The position numbers and the translations under genes are program-made. Positions 34,858 to 44,113 of a stretch of DNA of 64,000 nucleotides are shown in pieces (the first letter of the stretch is position 1; each line of letters begins with the position of its first letter). The stretch comes from Rhizobium jaguaris (lineage in GTDB: Bacteria > Pseudomonadota > Alphaproteobacteria > Rhizobiales > Rhizobiaceae). The stretch lies in contig NZ_CP032694.1 of NCBI RefSeq assembly GCF_003627755.1, positions 1,107,501 to 1,171,500 on the forward strand. Direction: 5' to 3'. The notes below the pieces were generated by a model. That model saw nothing but the letters and a program-made list of their open reading frames with translations, did no database searches and was not told the origin of the DNA.

Positions 34858-35781
34858 TTAGCTTTCCGGCAAAGGAATAAACTCTTCCTCGTCTCCCGGC
34901 ACGATGTCGAAACGGCCGGTGCGCCATTCTTCCTTGGCCTTTTCGATGCGTTCCTTGGAAGATGACACGAAATTCCACCAGATATAGCGCTTCGAATTGA
35001 GCGCTGCACCACCAAAAAGCATAAGATGACAGCCATTTTCGGCTGTCTCGAGGGTGATGGCGTCGCCAGGGCGGAAGACGAGGAGCTGATCCTGTTCGAA
35101 ACGGTCGCCGGCAACAAGAAGCGAGCCGGAGAGAATATAAACCGCACGCTCCTCATGGCCCGCGCCGAAGGGAAACTTCGTGCCGGGCTGAAGCTGAAGG
35201 TCGACATAGAGCGTGTCTGAGAAGACCTTGACCGGCGAAGTCACGCCCTCGAAACTGCCGACGACCACGCGGCCCATCGCGCCGCCTTCTTCGATCAGCG
35301 GCAGGTCGCTTTTTTCAGTATGGGCAAAGGCTGGGTCGATCTCTTCCTTGTCGTCCGGCAGGGCAAGCCAGGTTTGCAGGCCGGATATCGACAGCGGATG
35401 GCCGCGCAGATTATACGGCGTGCGCTCGGAATGCACGATGCCGCGCCCAGCCGTCATCAGGTTGATGTCGCCGGGACGAATGACCTTTTCCGTGCCCAGG
35501 CTGTCCATGTGCCGGATTTCCCCGTCAAAAAGATAGGTGACGGTCGACAGGCCAATATGCGGATGTGGCCTCACATCCACCGCTTCGTCGGGTCTGAGCA
35601 CCGCCGGACCCATACGGTCAAAGAAGATAAACGGCCCCACGAGCCGCCGCCGGCTGCTCGGGAGCGCGCGGCGGACGGAAAAGCCGCCGAGATCCGTCGT
35701 GCGCGGAATGATGAGATGCTCGATTGCGTCGCAGGCGAAGGTATCGCCGGGCAGTGGATCTTTGCCAGGAAAGAACGACAT
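34858..35781 (-). CDS. Pirin family protein
   Basis: The 307-residue double cupin protein has the pirin pattern: GPFIFFDRMGPAVL, then VRPHPHIGLSTVTYLFDGEI, HRDS-like HMDSLG, and GRGIVHSERTP. The histidines of RPHPHIG and IVHSE with the later Glu are the expected metal ligands. Pirins of bacteria are often quercetin-2,3-dioxygenase-like, but roles vary. The gene stands in the same direction as dxs and xseB. A stretch of about 225 bases to xseB holds no gene. Confidence 0.85.
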   Translation of the reverse strand: MSFFPGKDPLPGDTFACDAIEHLIIPRTTDLGGFSVRRALPSSRRRLVGPFIFFDRMGPAVLRPDEAVDVRPHPHIGLSTVTYLFDGEIRHMDSLGTEKVIRPGDINLMTAGRGIVHSERTPYNLRGHPLSISGLQTWLALPDDKEEIDPAFAHTEKSDLPLIEEGGAMGRVVVGSFEGVTSPVKVFSDTLYVDLQLQPGTKFPFGAGHEERAVYILSGSLLVAGDRFEQDQLLVFRPGDAITLETAENGCHLMLFGGAALNSKRYIWWNFVSSSKERIEKAKEEWRTGRFDIVPGDEEEFIPLPES

Positions 35782-36010
35782 GGCGGGATCTCCATTGAGT
35801 TGCGGATTAACTTAGCCGGAAAGAGGAATAAGCGATAGCCGAAGCTGCCGAGATACCGAAGCGTGAGGTTTGCCTACCGAAAGGCACAGATGGTCGCATC
35901 ATCGCCTGCTTTGCTCTTCGATACCAAGTATTGGCCGTCATGGCAGGGAGTCCAGCCGCCGATGGTCTCGCTCGACGCCGCTAGCGGTAGGTCCTGGCGA
36001 GCGTTGTGCC

Positions 36011-36268
36011 TTACTGTCCGTCCAGCGGCTCCGTCCCCTGCGGCTTGCCGGCCCGGTCGAGCCTGATCTTCTCGATGCGGTTCTCGGCCGCCGAGAGCAG
36101 GGCTTCGCAATGTTTCTTCAGCGCTTCGCCGCGCTCGTAGATGGCGATGGATTCGTCGAGCGCCACGTCGCCGCGTTCCAACCGCGCCACGATGCTTTCG
36201 AGCTCCGCCACGGCCTTTTCGAAGGAATAGCCGGACACATCCACTTTGGCGCTTTCGCTCATCGTCAA
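36011..36268 (-). CDS. xseB: Exodeoxyribonuclease VII small subunit
   Basis: The 85-residue protein has the family core [19 protein letters not shown] followed by [19 protein letters not shown]. XseB binds in several copies to XseA, and the complex degrades single-stranded DNA. The start overlaps the stop of the upstream histone deacetylase-family gene by four bases (ATGA), so the two are translationally coupled. The large subunit gene is not in the window. Confidence 0.92.
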   Translation of the reverse strand: MTMSESAKVDVSGYSFEKAVAELESIVARLERGDVALDESIAIYERGEALKKHCEALLSAAENRIEKIRLDRAGKPQGTEPLDGQ

Positions 36269-37206
36269 CCCTTCATCATGCGCAGAATATGCAAGCCCGC
36301 CGATTCGGCGAGCCCTTCCAGATCATAGCCACCTTCGAGCAGGCTGACGACCCGGTTCTTCGCGCTGCGGTCGGCAGCTTCCAGGATACGCCCGGTCGCC
36401 CAGTCGAAATCCTCGCCCATCAAGTTCAGTTGCGCGAGGGGATCGCGATGGTGGGCGTCGAAGCCGGCGGAGATGATGATGAGGTCGGGGCGGAAATCAT
36501 CGAGCGCCGGAAGGACTCGCGATTTGAAAGCCTCCCGGAAATGGTCGCCGCCGGTATTAGGCGAAAGCGGCGCGTTGACGATGGTATTATGCGCGCCGCG
36601 CTCGTCCTTTTTGCCGGTGCCGGGGTAAAGCGGCATTTGGTGGGTCGAACAGAAGAGCACCGACGGGTCGTCCCAGAAGATGTCCTGGGTGCCGTTGCCG
36701 TGGTGCACGTCCCAATCGACGATGGCGACACGCTCGGCCCCGTGAACCTTCTGGGCATGACGGGCGGCGATCGCCGCGTTGTTGAAGAAGCAGAAGCCCA
36801 TGGCCTTGGTCTTCTCGGCATGGTGTCCGGGCGGGCGGGCCGCGACGAAGACGTTGTCGGCCGCACCCGAGAACACGTCGTCGACCGCCGCCATCGCGGC
36901 ACCGACGCCGTGCAGTACCGCCTGCATCGTCTTCGGGCTGGCATAGGTGTCGGCCTCGAGCTGGTTGATTTCGCCCTCGTCGCCGCTATCAGGTATCGAG
37001 CGCAGGACGAAGGTCAGATGTTCTTCCGGATGCGCGAGCAGAACGGCGTCCTCATTGGCGAGCGGCGCCTTGCGCCGGTCCAACCGCGCGAAGTTCGGGT
37101 GCTCCAGCGCAATATTCAGCGACCGCAGCCGGTCAGGCCTCTCCGGATGACCCGGAGGGGTAAGGTGTTCAAGAAAGATCGGATGCTCGTAAAGACGTGT
37201 GCTCAT
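36265..37206 (-). CDS. Histone deacetylase family protein (acetylpolyamine/HDAC-like)
   Basis: The 313-residue zinc hydrolase carries [36 protein letters not shown], and [11 protein letters not shown]. These include the tandem His pair, the Asp-His zinc ligands and the second Asp ligand of class II-like deacetylases. Bacterial members deacetylate polyamines or other small N-acetyl compounds and sometimes proteins. The start was taken at MSTRLYEHP; an upstream in-frame ATG adds ten residues. It is coupled to xseB. Confidence 0.9.
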   Translation of the reverse strand: MSTRLYEHPIFLEHLTPPGHPERPDRLRSLNIALEHPNFARLDRRKAPLANEDAVLLAHPEEHLTFVLRSIPDSGDEGEINQLEADTYASPKTMQAVLHGVGAAMAAVDDVFSGAADNVFVAARPPGHHAEKTKAMGFCFFNNAAIAARHAQKVHGAERVAIVDWDVHHGNGTQDIFWDDPSVLFCSTHQMPLYPGTGKKDERGAHNTIVNAPLSPNTGGDHFREAFKSRVLPALDDFRPDLIIISAGFDAHHRDPLAQLNLMGEDFDWATGRILEAADRSAKNRVVSLLEGGYDLEGLAESAGLHILRMMKG

Positions 37207-37282
37207 GAAACCAAATCTATAGACCAGATATGACATCTGCTACAGGGACATGGGCAGTATCACCATAATGTCAACAATCCAT

Positions 37283-37297
37283 CTTAACCACGTTAAG
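37283..37297. promoter_or_regulatory. Short palindrome between divergent genes
   Basis: CTTAAC-CAC-GTTAAG is a perfect 6-bp inverted repeat in the gap between the deacetylase-family gene and the divergent thioesterase-like gene. It may be an operator for either one. There is no other support. Confidence 0.25.
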
Positions 37298-37375
37298 TGA
37301 CCGCCCGTTTACTTCCTGAAGCGCGATGTTAAGCTTTCATTAAGGTGAGAGGCGCGCCGGCCAGGGTTTTGCGTG

Positions 37376-37777
37376 ATGATGAATGTAGAACGATCCGATG
37401 TCATCGAGATGCGAGTACCGCCTCGCGATGTCGACAGGCACGGGCAGATGTTCATCGCCTCCTATATCTCCCAGGCGGAGACAGCATTGTCGAAATTCTG
37501 GCGCGCCCGGCCGCTGGTCAGCGACGAGCCCACCTATATCCCCACCAAGGCCTCCTGCTCGCTGCATCGGGCGCTGCGCTATGACGATCTCGCCCGCTTT
37601 TCGGTCAGCGTCAACAAGATCGGCGGCAAGTCCATCGGCTTCCTGGTCATGGTCGAAACCGGCAACGAACTGGCGGCGGAGGTGGAAATCCTCTGGTTGG
37701 CGGTGCGCGGCGAGGAACATGATCCCGTGGCACTGCCCGAAGATACCCGCGACTGGCTCTACAAATACCTGGACTGA
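37376..37777 (+). CDS. Hotdog-fold acyl-CoA thioesterase-like protein
   Basis: The 133-residue protein resembles the YbgC/FadM-type thioesterases: RDVDRHGQMFIASYISQAE corresponds to the catalytic D-x-x-G-H-x-x-N-x-x-Y region, though the usual Asn is replaced, and a five-strand hotdog sheet is expected from the rest. It would hydrolyse acyl-CoA thioesters. The reading frame offers GTG at 37373 and ATGs at 37376 and 37379; I used the first ATG. Confidence 0.65.
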   Translation: MMNVERSDVIEMRVPPRDVDRHGQMFIASYISQAETALSKFWRARPLVSDEPTYIPTKASCSLHRALRYDDLARFSVSVNKIGGKSIGFLVMVETGNELAAEVEILWLAVRGEEHDPVALPEDTRDWLYKYLD

Positions 37778-37851
37778 CTTCTTAGTTGATCACGATCCTG
37801 TCCGAAAACCGTTTCACAGTCGATGCGTGGTCCTTCAGTTAAGGATCGTCC

Positions 37852-38415
37852 TCAGCTCCGCTGCGGCAGCAGGGGATAGCCGACCATGACGGCGCGACCG
37901 ACGAGGGCGGCGACGACAGCTTTGACTAGATCGCCGGGAATGAAGCCCATCGACCCCAGGAACGCTTTGGTGAAGCCGAGATTTGCGGCAATCGCGAGCC
38001 AGGCAATACCGAAAGCGTAGAGAACCACGACGCCGCCGGCCACTGAAGCGATGAAGAAGCCGATACCTTGGGCGAGGCCCGTCTGTTCGGCCTTCACAAG
38101 CCGCTCGGAAAGATAGCCGGTAACGTAAGCGGCGAAGATCCAGCCGATGAAGAAACCGGCGGTCGGGCCGACGAAGACGGCAAGCCCGCCGCGGCCGCCC
38201 GATAGCACCGGCAGGCCGATCGCCACCAGCACGACGACAATCAGTACCGCGATCGCACCGCGTTTCGCGCCGAGCACCACACCCGCCAGCATGACGCCGA
38301 GCGATTGCGCCGTAATCGGCACCGGGATGATGCCGATCGAGATCGGCGGCAGTAGGCCAAGCGCCACGATGATGGCCGCAAAAAGCGCGGAGAGGACGAG
38401 GTCGCGAGTGCTCAT
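37852..38415 (-). CDS. bioY: Biotin transporter substrate-binding membrane protein BioY
   Basis: The 187-residue membrane protein with about six helices is the S component of the biotin ECF transporter. Typical segments are ISIGIIPVPITAQSLGVMLAG and GRGGLAVFVGPTAGFFIGW. It follows bioN and bioM in the same direction, completing a BioMNY importer. The start gives MSTRDLVLSALFAA. No TTATNNATAA-type BioR operator was seen upstream of the operon. Confidence 0.93.
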   Translation of the reverse strand: MSTRDLVLSALFAAIIVALGLLPPISIGIIPVPITAQSLGVMLAGVVLGAKRGAIAVLIVVVLVAIGLPVLSGGRGGLAVFVGPTAGFFIGWIFAAYVTGYLSERLVKAEQTGLAQGIGFFIASVAGGVVVLYAFGIAWLAIAANLGFTKAFLGSMGFIPGDLVKAVVAALVGRAVMVGYPLLPQRS

Positions 38416-38443
38416 GACGGCTCCATTCGAAAACACAGTCTTT

Positions 38444-39046
38444 TCAATGCCGCCGAATGCCGCGGGCGTCAATCGCAGCCGCGATATTATCGGCATCGCA
38501 CAAGGTCAGGATGATCAGCGGCACCAGCGCGGTAGTGATGCGGATTTTGATCCCGCGCGCCTCATGCGCCTCTCGGATGGCGCGGTAACGGTCGAGAATT
38601 TCCGGAACGAAGCGCACGACGAGGCCCACCGCAAGGCCGATATCGGCAGCCTTCAGCAGGCCGATCTTTTCCAATGGCGCGGCAAGCGCCGTGATCTCGT
38701 CCATGAAGGCGGCGATCGACGTCGTTGCCGTCACCGAGGCCGCGAAAAGCATGAGCGCGGTCAGGCGCAGCACGGTGACGATAGCGACATGGACGGGATT
38801 GAAGATCAGGCTGAACAGCGCGACGACTATGATGGTCAGAATGACCGGCCGCAGCCGCCGCAACGCTTCGCTCATCGGCAACCCGCTGCGGAAATAGAGG
38901 AGGGCGCCGCCGGCGACGGCGAGCCCGAGCAGCGTGAGGGAGCTCGTCAGGAACAATAGGATGCCGAGAGCGGCCAGCACGCCGAGCTTCACGCGTGGCG
39001 TCAATCGATGCATCCAGGTATCGGCGTCGACGTGCAATGTCTGCAT
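38444..39046 (-). CDS. bioN: Biotin ECF transporter transmembrane protein BioN
   Basis: The 200-residue integral membrane protein is the T component linking BioM ATPase to BioY. It has several hydrophobic helices (LGVLAALGILLFLTSSLTLLGLAV) and two coupling-helix regions, including YRAIREAHEARG, with the Ala-Arg-Gly motif typical of EcfT proteins. Its start touches the bioM stop, so the genes are translationally coupled. Confidence 0.9.
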   Translation of the reverse strand: MQTLHVDADTWMHRLTPRVKLGVLAALGILLFLTSSLTLLGLAVAGGALLYFRSGLPMSEALRRLRPVILTIIVVALFSLIFNPVHVAIVTVLRLTALMLFAASVTATTSIAAFMDEITALAAPLEKIGLLKAADIGLAVGLVVRFVPEILDRYRAIREAHEARGIKIRITTALVPLIILTLCDADNIAAAIDARGIRRH

Positions 39047-39723
39047 CAGCCGGCCAGCTCCCTGTAGCGTGCGATGGCCTCGGTGGGCGACGTATCGGCG
39101 ACGAGGCAGCCTTTGTCGAACAGCAGCACGCGATCGAAATCCTCGACCAGCGGCAGGTCATGGCTGATGACGATGACATGTTCCGGCAAGCCGGCAATGG
39201 TTGTCTGCACCAGCGCCCTGTTCCTGAGATCGAGCTGATTTGTCGGTTCATCGAGGATGAGGACGTCCGGCCCGGTGACGAGCACGGAGCAGAGAGCGGC
39301 CATCTGCAGCTCGCCGCCGGAAAGCTCATGCGCCCGCCGTGCAGCGAGATGCCGCACGCTGAACCGGTCGAGAATGCCGTCCACCGCCGCCTCGATCTCG
39401 CTCCTGCCGAGGCCGCGAGCCTTGAGACCGAAGGCGATGTCGTCGCGAATGATCGGCAGGATGATCTGGTTCTGCGGTGACTGGAAGATATAACCGACCT
39501 TGCCGAGCACCGATTTGGCGTCGGTGACGGTGTCGAGCCCGTTGACGGTGACCCGGCCGGTCGTAGGCTTCGTAAGCCCGTTGATCAGCCGCGCAAACGT
39601 TGTCTTGCCGGAGCCGTTGAGCCCGATCACGCCGATGCGCCGCTCGCTCAGCGTCAGGCTGAGCGGCGAAAGCGCAAGCCGCGGACCGAAATTCACGCCG
39701 GCACTGTCAAAGCGGATATCCAT
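39046..39723 (-). CDS. bioM: Biotin ECF transporter ATPase BioM
   Basis: The 225-residue ABC ATPase drives biotin uptake by BioNY. Walker A is GLNGSGKTT, the Q-loop region is FQSPQNQ, the signature is LSGGELQMAAL, Walker B is VLILDEPTNQLD, and the H-loop is VISHDLPL. The start at MDIRFDSAG was preferred to an upstream ATG adding seven residues. Confidence 0.93.
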   Translation of the reverse strand: MDIRFDSAGVNFGPRLALSPLSLTLSERRIGVIGLNGSGKTTFARLINGLTKPTTGRVTVNGLDTVTDAKSVLGKVGYIFQSPQNQIILPIIRDDIAFGLKARGLGRSEIEAAVDGILDRFSVRHLAARRAHELSGGELQMAALCSVLVTGPDVLILDEPTNQLDLRNRALVQTTIAGLPEHVIVISHDLPLVEDFDRVLLFDKGCLVADTSPTEAIARYRELAG

Positions 39724-39804
39724 CGCGGTCCTATAGCCCATCATGAGGAATTATCAAATCAGCGGCTGTTTGAAAGCATGGGAATTAATGCCTATGATTG
39801 ATGC

Positions 39805-40998
39805 ATGACGAATCTGCTTTCAAACCGCGATGCCCGCCGTGTCTTCCTCGCCAAGCAGGGGCTTTCCAATCCGCCGAACCGCGCCTTGACCAAGGCGAGG
39901 TTGCTGCAGTTGATCCACGATATCGGCTTCGTGCAGGTCGACAGCATCGCGACCGTCGAGCGGGCGCATCACCAGATCCTGTTTTCGCGCAACCAGACCT
40001 ATCGGCGCGAACATCTAACCGAGCTTCTCGAAAAAGACGGGGCGCTGTTTGAAAACTGGACCCATGACGCTTCCATCCTGCCGAGCGCTTTCTTCGTCTA
40101 TTGGAAGCACCGATTTCGCCGCGAGGAACTGGCAATCGTCGAGCGCTGGCGCAAATGGCGCGGCGAGGGGTTCGAGGCCGCCTTCGAGGAGACCTATGAA
40201 CGCGTCCTGAAAAACGGCGCGATCACGGCCCGCGAGATCAAGGACGAAAATCATACCTCAGGTGGCTGGTGGAATTGGCATCCGAACAAGACGGCGCTCG
40301 AATATTTCTGGCGCACCGGCAAATTCGCGATCGCCGGCCGTACCAATTTCCAGAAAGTCTACGATCTGGTCGAGCGCGTATTGCCGGAAAATGTCCACAC
40401 GCCTGAAGTCGATCACGACGAATTCGTCGACTGGGCCTGCCGCAGCGCTTTGCAACGCCTGGGGTTCGCCACGTCGGGCGAGATCGCCGCTTTCTGGGAT
40501 CTGGTAACGCCGCAGGAGGCTAAGACCTGGGTCGAGGCGCATCGCGGCGAACTGTCGGAAATGCTGATCGAGCCTGCAGGTGACGGCAAGCCACGCCCTT
40601 CCTTCGCCTTCATGGGTTTCCCCGCCACGCTGGACAGCTTCCCCGAAGCTCCAGCGCGCATACGCGTCCTCAGTCCGTTCGATCCGACTTTGCGCGACCG
40701 TAACCGTACCGAACGCCTGTTCGGCTTCTTCTACCGCATCGAGGTCTTCGTGCCGGAGCCGAAGCGCGAATACGGTTATTACGTCTTCCCGCTTTTGGAA
40801 GGAGACCGGCTGATCGGCCGGATTGACATGAAAGCCGACAGGAAGGCTGGCACTCTCGACGTCAAACGCTTATGGCTGGAGCCGGGTGTTAAGCCGTCTG
40901 TCGGGCGGCTGGAGAAGCTGGAAGCGGAATTGGAGCGAGTGGCGCGGTTTACCGGCGTTGAGAAGGTGGTATTTTTGGACGGGTGGCGGGCAAGCTAA
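39805..40998 (+). CDS. Winged-helix protein of the YcaQ (crosslink DNA glycosylase) family
   Basis: The 397-residue protein is of the HTH_42/YcaQ family, whose studied members unhook interstrand DNA cross-links. Family features are the N-terminal RLLQLIHDIGFVQVDSIATVERAHH, then LEKDGALFENWTHDASILP, and RNRTERLFGFFYRIE near the C-terminus. Length is usual. It is divergent from the biotin operon and ends in a region of palindromes. The DNA-repair role is inferred from the family. Confidence 0.8.
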   Translation: MTNLLSNRDARRVFLAKQGLSNPPNRALTKARLLQLIHDIGFVQVDSIATVERAHHQILFSRNQTYRREHLTELLEKDGALFENWTHDASILPSAFFVYWKHRFRREELAIVERWRKWRGEGFEAAFEETYERVLKNGAITAREIKDENHTSGGWWNWHPNKTALEYFWRTGKFAIAGRTNFQKVYDLVERVLPENVHTPEVDHDEFVDWACRSALQRLGFATSGEIAAFWDLVTPQEAKTWVEAHRGELSEMLIEPAGDGKPRPSFAFMGFPATLDSFPEAPARIRVLSPFDPTLRDRNRTERLFGFFYRIEVFVPEPKREYGYYVFPLLEGDRLIGRIDMKADRKAGTLDVKRLWLEPGVKPSVGRLEKLEAELERVARFTGVEKVVFLDGWRAS

Positions 40999-41035
40999 CT
41001 TCGAGCTGCGCAAGGTGCGGCATATGTGGGCCCTA

Positions 41036-41063
41036 TCTCGCCCTTGGCGGGCGAGAAAGCAAA
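41036..41063. repeat. Hairpin repeat, left copy
   Basis: TCTCGCCC and GGGCGAGA form a hairpin with a short loop, followed by AAGC. An inverted copy with two mismatches lies at 41262-41290. Together they frame about 250 bases with further internal palindromes between the convergent ycaQ-like and ribBA genes. That stretch of about 300 bases holds no gene. Confidence 0.6.
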
Positions 41064-41215
41064 TTCACTGGTTTAGGAATTGCGATACCGGAAGCTCCAC
41101 ACATTCAAAAGCTTAGCGCAATTTCTAAGCCATTGAAATTGCAAGAGCGGGGGTCCGTTTCTTGCTCAACTTAGTTTAGGGATTCTGTGTGTCCCTGCCG
41201 ACCCCCTCTCTTACA

Positions 41216-41264
41216 AAAACTTAGGCTTGGATAAGGGACAGGCCCTCATCCAAGCCTAAGTTTT
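41216..41264. terminator. Long bidirectional terminator between convergent genes
   Basis: AAAACTTAGGCTTGGAT pairs with ATCCAAGCCTAAGTTTT, and inner AGGG with CCCT extends it, giving a stem of about 20 bp with T-runs on both strands. It is well placed to end both the ycaQ-like and the aroC-ribBA transcripts. Confidence 0.8.
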
Positions 41265-41290
41265 CGCTTTCTCGCCCGCCAGGGGCGAGA
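41262..41290. repeat. Hairpin repeat, right copy
   Basis: CTTTCTCGCCCGCCAGGGGC followed by GAGA is the inverted counterpart of the copy at 41036. It lies eight bases beyond the ribBA stop. Confidence 0.6.
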
Positions 41291-41298
41291 GAAATCTT

Positions 41299-42402
41299 TC
41301 AGCAGAGCTCCGTCTTGGCGATCTTGATGCCAAACCCTTCTAGGCCGACATAGTGCCGCTCGCGGCTGGTGAGCAGCTTGATCGAGCTGACGCCGAGGTC
41401 TTTCAGGATCTGAGCGCCGAGGCCGATTTCCAGCCATTCATTGTCGCGGGCCTGGGCTTCGGCATGGGTCTCGTGACCGGGCTGGCGGGATTTGCGGCCG
41501 TTATCGAAATGACCGACGCCCACGGAACCTTCACGGAGATAGACGATAATGCCACGGCCCTCGTCGGCGATCTTCTTCATGTAGAAGTCGACGGGACGGC
41601 GCTTGCCGAACAGGTCTTCGGCCACGCTTTCCGGATGCAGGCGCACCGGAATGTCGATGCCGTCGCGAATGTCGCCAAAGATGACGGCGAGGTGCTGCAT
41701 CGGGTCCCACGGCAGCGAATAGGTGTGAGCGCGTGCCTTGCCGAACGGCGTTTCGAGATCGAAGCTGGCACCAAGTTCGATCAGCGTTTCCTTGCGCTGG
41801 CGATAAGCGATGAGGTCGGCGACTGAGACGAGCTTCAGCCCGTGCTGCTCGGCGAAATCCAACACTTGCTGGCCGCGCGTCACCGTGCCGTCGTCATTGA
41901 CGAGTTCACAGATGACGCCGATCGGCGGCAGGCCGGCGAGCTTGCAGAGGTCGACGGCGGCTTCGGTATGGCCGGAGCGCATCAGCACGCCGCCCTCGCG
42001 GGCAACCAGCGGGAAGATATGGCCGGGGCGAACGAAGTCGGCCGGGCCGACGTTCGGATTGGCGAGATTGCGCACTGTCAGCGTGCGATCGTCGGCGGAA
42101 ATGCCCGTGGTCGTGCCATGCCTGAAGTCGACCGAGACGGTAAAAGCCGTGGTGTGCGCCGAATCGTTTTCCGCCACCATCGCGTTGAGGTTCAGGCGCT
42201 TGGCTTCCTCGCGCGGCATCGGCGTGCAGACGATCCCAGACGTATGGCGGACGATGAAGGCCATCTTGTCGGGCGTGCAATGGACGGCGGCGACGATCAG
42301 GTCGCCTTCATTTTCGCGATCGTTATCGTCCATGACGACGACGATCTCGCCGGCCTCGAAGGCTCGGAGGGCTTCCACGACGCGCTTCTGGTCATAGGCC
42401 AT
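41299..42402 (-). CDS. ribB: 3,4-dihydroxy-2-butanone 4-phosphate synthase with degenerate GTP cyclohydrolase II domain
   Basis: The N-terminal domain (about residues 1-205 of 367) is an intact RibB: DDNDRENEGDLI, and the phosphate-binding RPGHIFPL and RSGHTEAAVDL. It makes the four-carbon precursor of riboflavin from ribulose 5-phosphate. The C-terminal half aligns with RibA, but the zinc-binding cysteines expected near HSECLTGD are replaced: the segment reads RLHPESVAEDLFG. GTP cyclohydrolase activity is therefore doubtful, and a separate ribA is expected elsewhere. It follows aroC by 11 bases. No FMN riboswitch fits in the gap. Confidence 0.9.
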   Translation of the reverse strand: MAYDQKRVVEALRAFEAGEIVVVMDDNDRENEGDLIVAAVHCTPDKMAFIVRHTSGIVCTPMPREEAKRLNLNAMVAENDSAHTTAFTVSVDFRHGTTTGISADDRTLTVRNLANPNVGPADFVRPGHIFPLVAREGGVLMRSGHTEAAVDLCKLAGLPPIGVICELVNDDGTVTRGQQVLDFAEQHGLKLVSVADLIAYRQRKETLIELGASFDLETPFGKARAHTYSLPWDPMQHLAVIFGDIRDGIDIPVRLHPESVAEDLFGKRRPVDFYMKKIADEGRGIIVYLREGSVGVGHFDNGRKSRQPGHETHAEAQARDNEWLEIGLGAQILKDLGVSSIKLLTSRERHYVGLEGFGIKIAKTELC

Positions 42403-42413
42403 GAAAAAAGTCC

Positions 42414-43511
42414 TTATTTCAACCGGCCGGTCTGGCCGCGGTCTCTGAGGTAATGATCGGCGATAGCGCATGCAACCATCGCCTCGCCGATCGGCACGGC
42501 GCGAATGCCGACACAGGGGTCGTGGCGGCCCTTGGTGCGGATATCGACATTGTGGCCGTCGGCGTCGATCGATCGGCGCTCCGTCAGGATCGAGGACGTC
42601 GGCTTGATGGCGAAGCGCGCGATGACGGGTTCGCCGGTGGAAATGCCGCCCAGGATGCCGCCGGCATGGTTGGACAGGAAAATGCGGTTGCCGTCATTGC
42701 CCATGCGCATTTCGTCGGCGTTTTCTTCGCCGGTCATCTCGGCGGCTGCGAAGCCATTCCCAATCTCGACGCCCTTGACCGCATTGATCGACATCAGCAG
42801 CGAAGCGATATCCTGGTCGAGCTTGCCGTAGATCGGTGCGCCAAGGCCGGCCGGTACGCCTTCGGCGACGACTTCCACCACGGCGCCGACCGAGGAGCCG
42901 GCTTTGCGGATGCCGTCGAGATAGTCCTCCCAGACCGGTACGATTTGCGGATCCGGCGAGAAGAACGGGTTCTGGTCGACCTGCGCCCAATCCCACTTGG
43001 CGCGGTTGATCTTGTGCTTGCCGATCTGCACCAGCGCGCCGCGCACGGTGACGCCAGGCACGACGAGACGCGCGATGCCGCCGGCGGCGACGCGCGCCGC
43101 GGTCTCGCGGGCCGACGAGCGCCCGCCGCCGCGATAGTCGCGAATGCCGTATTTGACGTCATAGGTATAGTCGGCATGGCCCGGGCGGTAGCGACGAGCG
43201 ATTTCGCCATAATCCTTGGAGCGCTGGTCGGTGTTTTCGATCAGCATCGAGATCGGCGTCCCGGTCGATATCATCGTCTCGCCGTCCTCATCCAGCATCA
43301 CCCCGGACAGTATCTTGACGAGGTCGTCTTCACGGCGCTGCGTGACGAAACGCGACTGGCCGGGCTTGCGCTTGTCGAGCCAGGCCTGGATGTCCTCAAG
43401 CTTGAAACGGAGCCCGGGAGGGCAGCCGTCGACGACGCAGCCGAGCGCCGGCCCATGGCTTTCGCCCCAGGTGGTGACGCGGAAGAGGTGACCGAATGTA
43501 TTGTGTGACAT
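42414..43511 (-). CDS. aroC: Chorismate synthase
   Basis: The 365-residue FMN-dependent enzyme forms chorismate from EPSP, the last step of the shikimate pathway. Signatures are [20 protein letters not shown] at the start, [15 protein letters not shown] mid-protein, and [16 protein letters not shown] near the C-terminus. Length is usual. I used the ATG giving this N-terminus; an in-frame start adds 22 untypical residues. It heads an operon with ribB. Confidence 0.95.
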   Translation of the reverse strand: MSHNTFGHLFRVTTWGESHGPALGCVVDGCPPGLRFKLEDIQAWLDKRKPGQSRFVTQRREDDLVKILSGVMLDEDGETMISTGTPISMLIENTDQRSKDYGEIARRYRPGHADYTYDVKYGIRDYRGGGRSSARETAARVAAGGIARLVVPGVTVRGALVQIGKHKINRAKWDWAQVDQNPFFSPDPQIVPVWEDYLDGIRKAGSSVGAVVEVVAEGVPAGLGAPIYGKLDQDIASLLMSINAVKGVEIGNGFAAAEMTGEENADEMRMGNDGNRIFLSNHAGGILGGISTGEPVIARFAIKPTSSILTERRSIDADGHNVDIRTKGRHDPCVGIRAVPIGEAMVACAIADHYLRDRGQTGRLK

Positions 43512-43820
43512 GGAAGCGACCGGATTGCTGCGGCCCGGCGGCCGCGCCCTTATCTCGTGGAATTGCGGCACACTCATAGGCCAAAAAGCCGCCGAGGCAA
43601 ATCTTTCTTTCCGCGGTGACCGAGCAGGCGCCGCCAGCGCCGGAATCTGCCCGGCGCCTGACGTGGTAAACGAAGATTAATCCTTGCTGTGGATTGTGAA
43701 AATACATTCATCAATTGGGCGGCGAACGCCATTGTTGCGGGCAATTTCCGCCATATTCAAAGCGCTATCTGTACCCAATCAAGATTTAACACCGAAAATG
43801 AAGTTAAAAGGGTACCGCCG
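43512..43820. other. Intergenic region between aroC and a DUF1344 gene
   Basis: No gene or repeat is evident in these 309 bases. They should contain the promoters of both divergent genes. I could not select a clear -35/-10 pair. Confidence 0.4.
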
Positions 43821-44081
43821 ATGCGCTTCTTTGTTGCGACGCTCCTGGCCACGGCAAGTTTTCTCTCCCCCGTCGCCGGCTTTGCCGAAAGCGCTGACGT
43901 GGAGGCCACCATCAAGAAGGTCGATGAGAAGAATTTCAGCATAACTTTGGACGACGGCAAGAATTATCAGGCGCCCCAGGATTTCGATTTCACCGGTCTG
44001 AAGGCAGGCGTCAAGGTCGTCGTCTTCTATACCGAGATCGACGGCAAGCGCGTTATCAACGATCTCGATATCGTACAGTGA
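43821..44081 (+). CDS. DUF1344 small exported protein
   Basis: The 86-residue protein has a signal peptide (FFVATLLATASFLSPVAGFA, cleavage before ES) and a mature part of about 64 residues beginning ADVEATIKKVDEKNFSITLD. This matches DUF1344, a small periplasmic family of unknown function common in rhizobia. A compact beta-barrel is likely. It is followed by a convergent phosphatase-family gene. Confidence 0.75.
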   Translation: MRFFVATLLATASFLSPVAGFAESADVEATIKKVDEKNFSITLDDGKNYQAPQDFDFTGLKAGVKVVVFYTEIDGKRVINDLDIVQ

Positions 44082-44113
44082 GAATTAGACGCCGTTAGCA
44101 GGCTGACGGCATT

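Noticed and set aside
39724..39804. BioR operator for the biotin transporter operon
   Set aside because: No TTATNNATAA-type palindrome is present in the short intergenic region.
42403..42413. FMN riboswitch ahead of ribBA
   Set aside because: Only 11 bases separate aroC and ribBA, too few for an RFN element.
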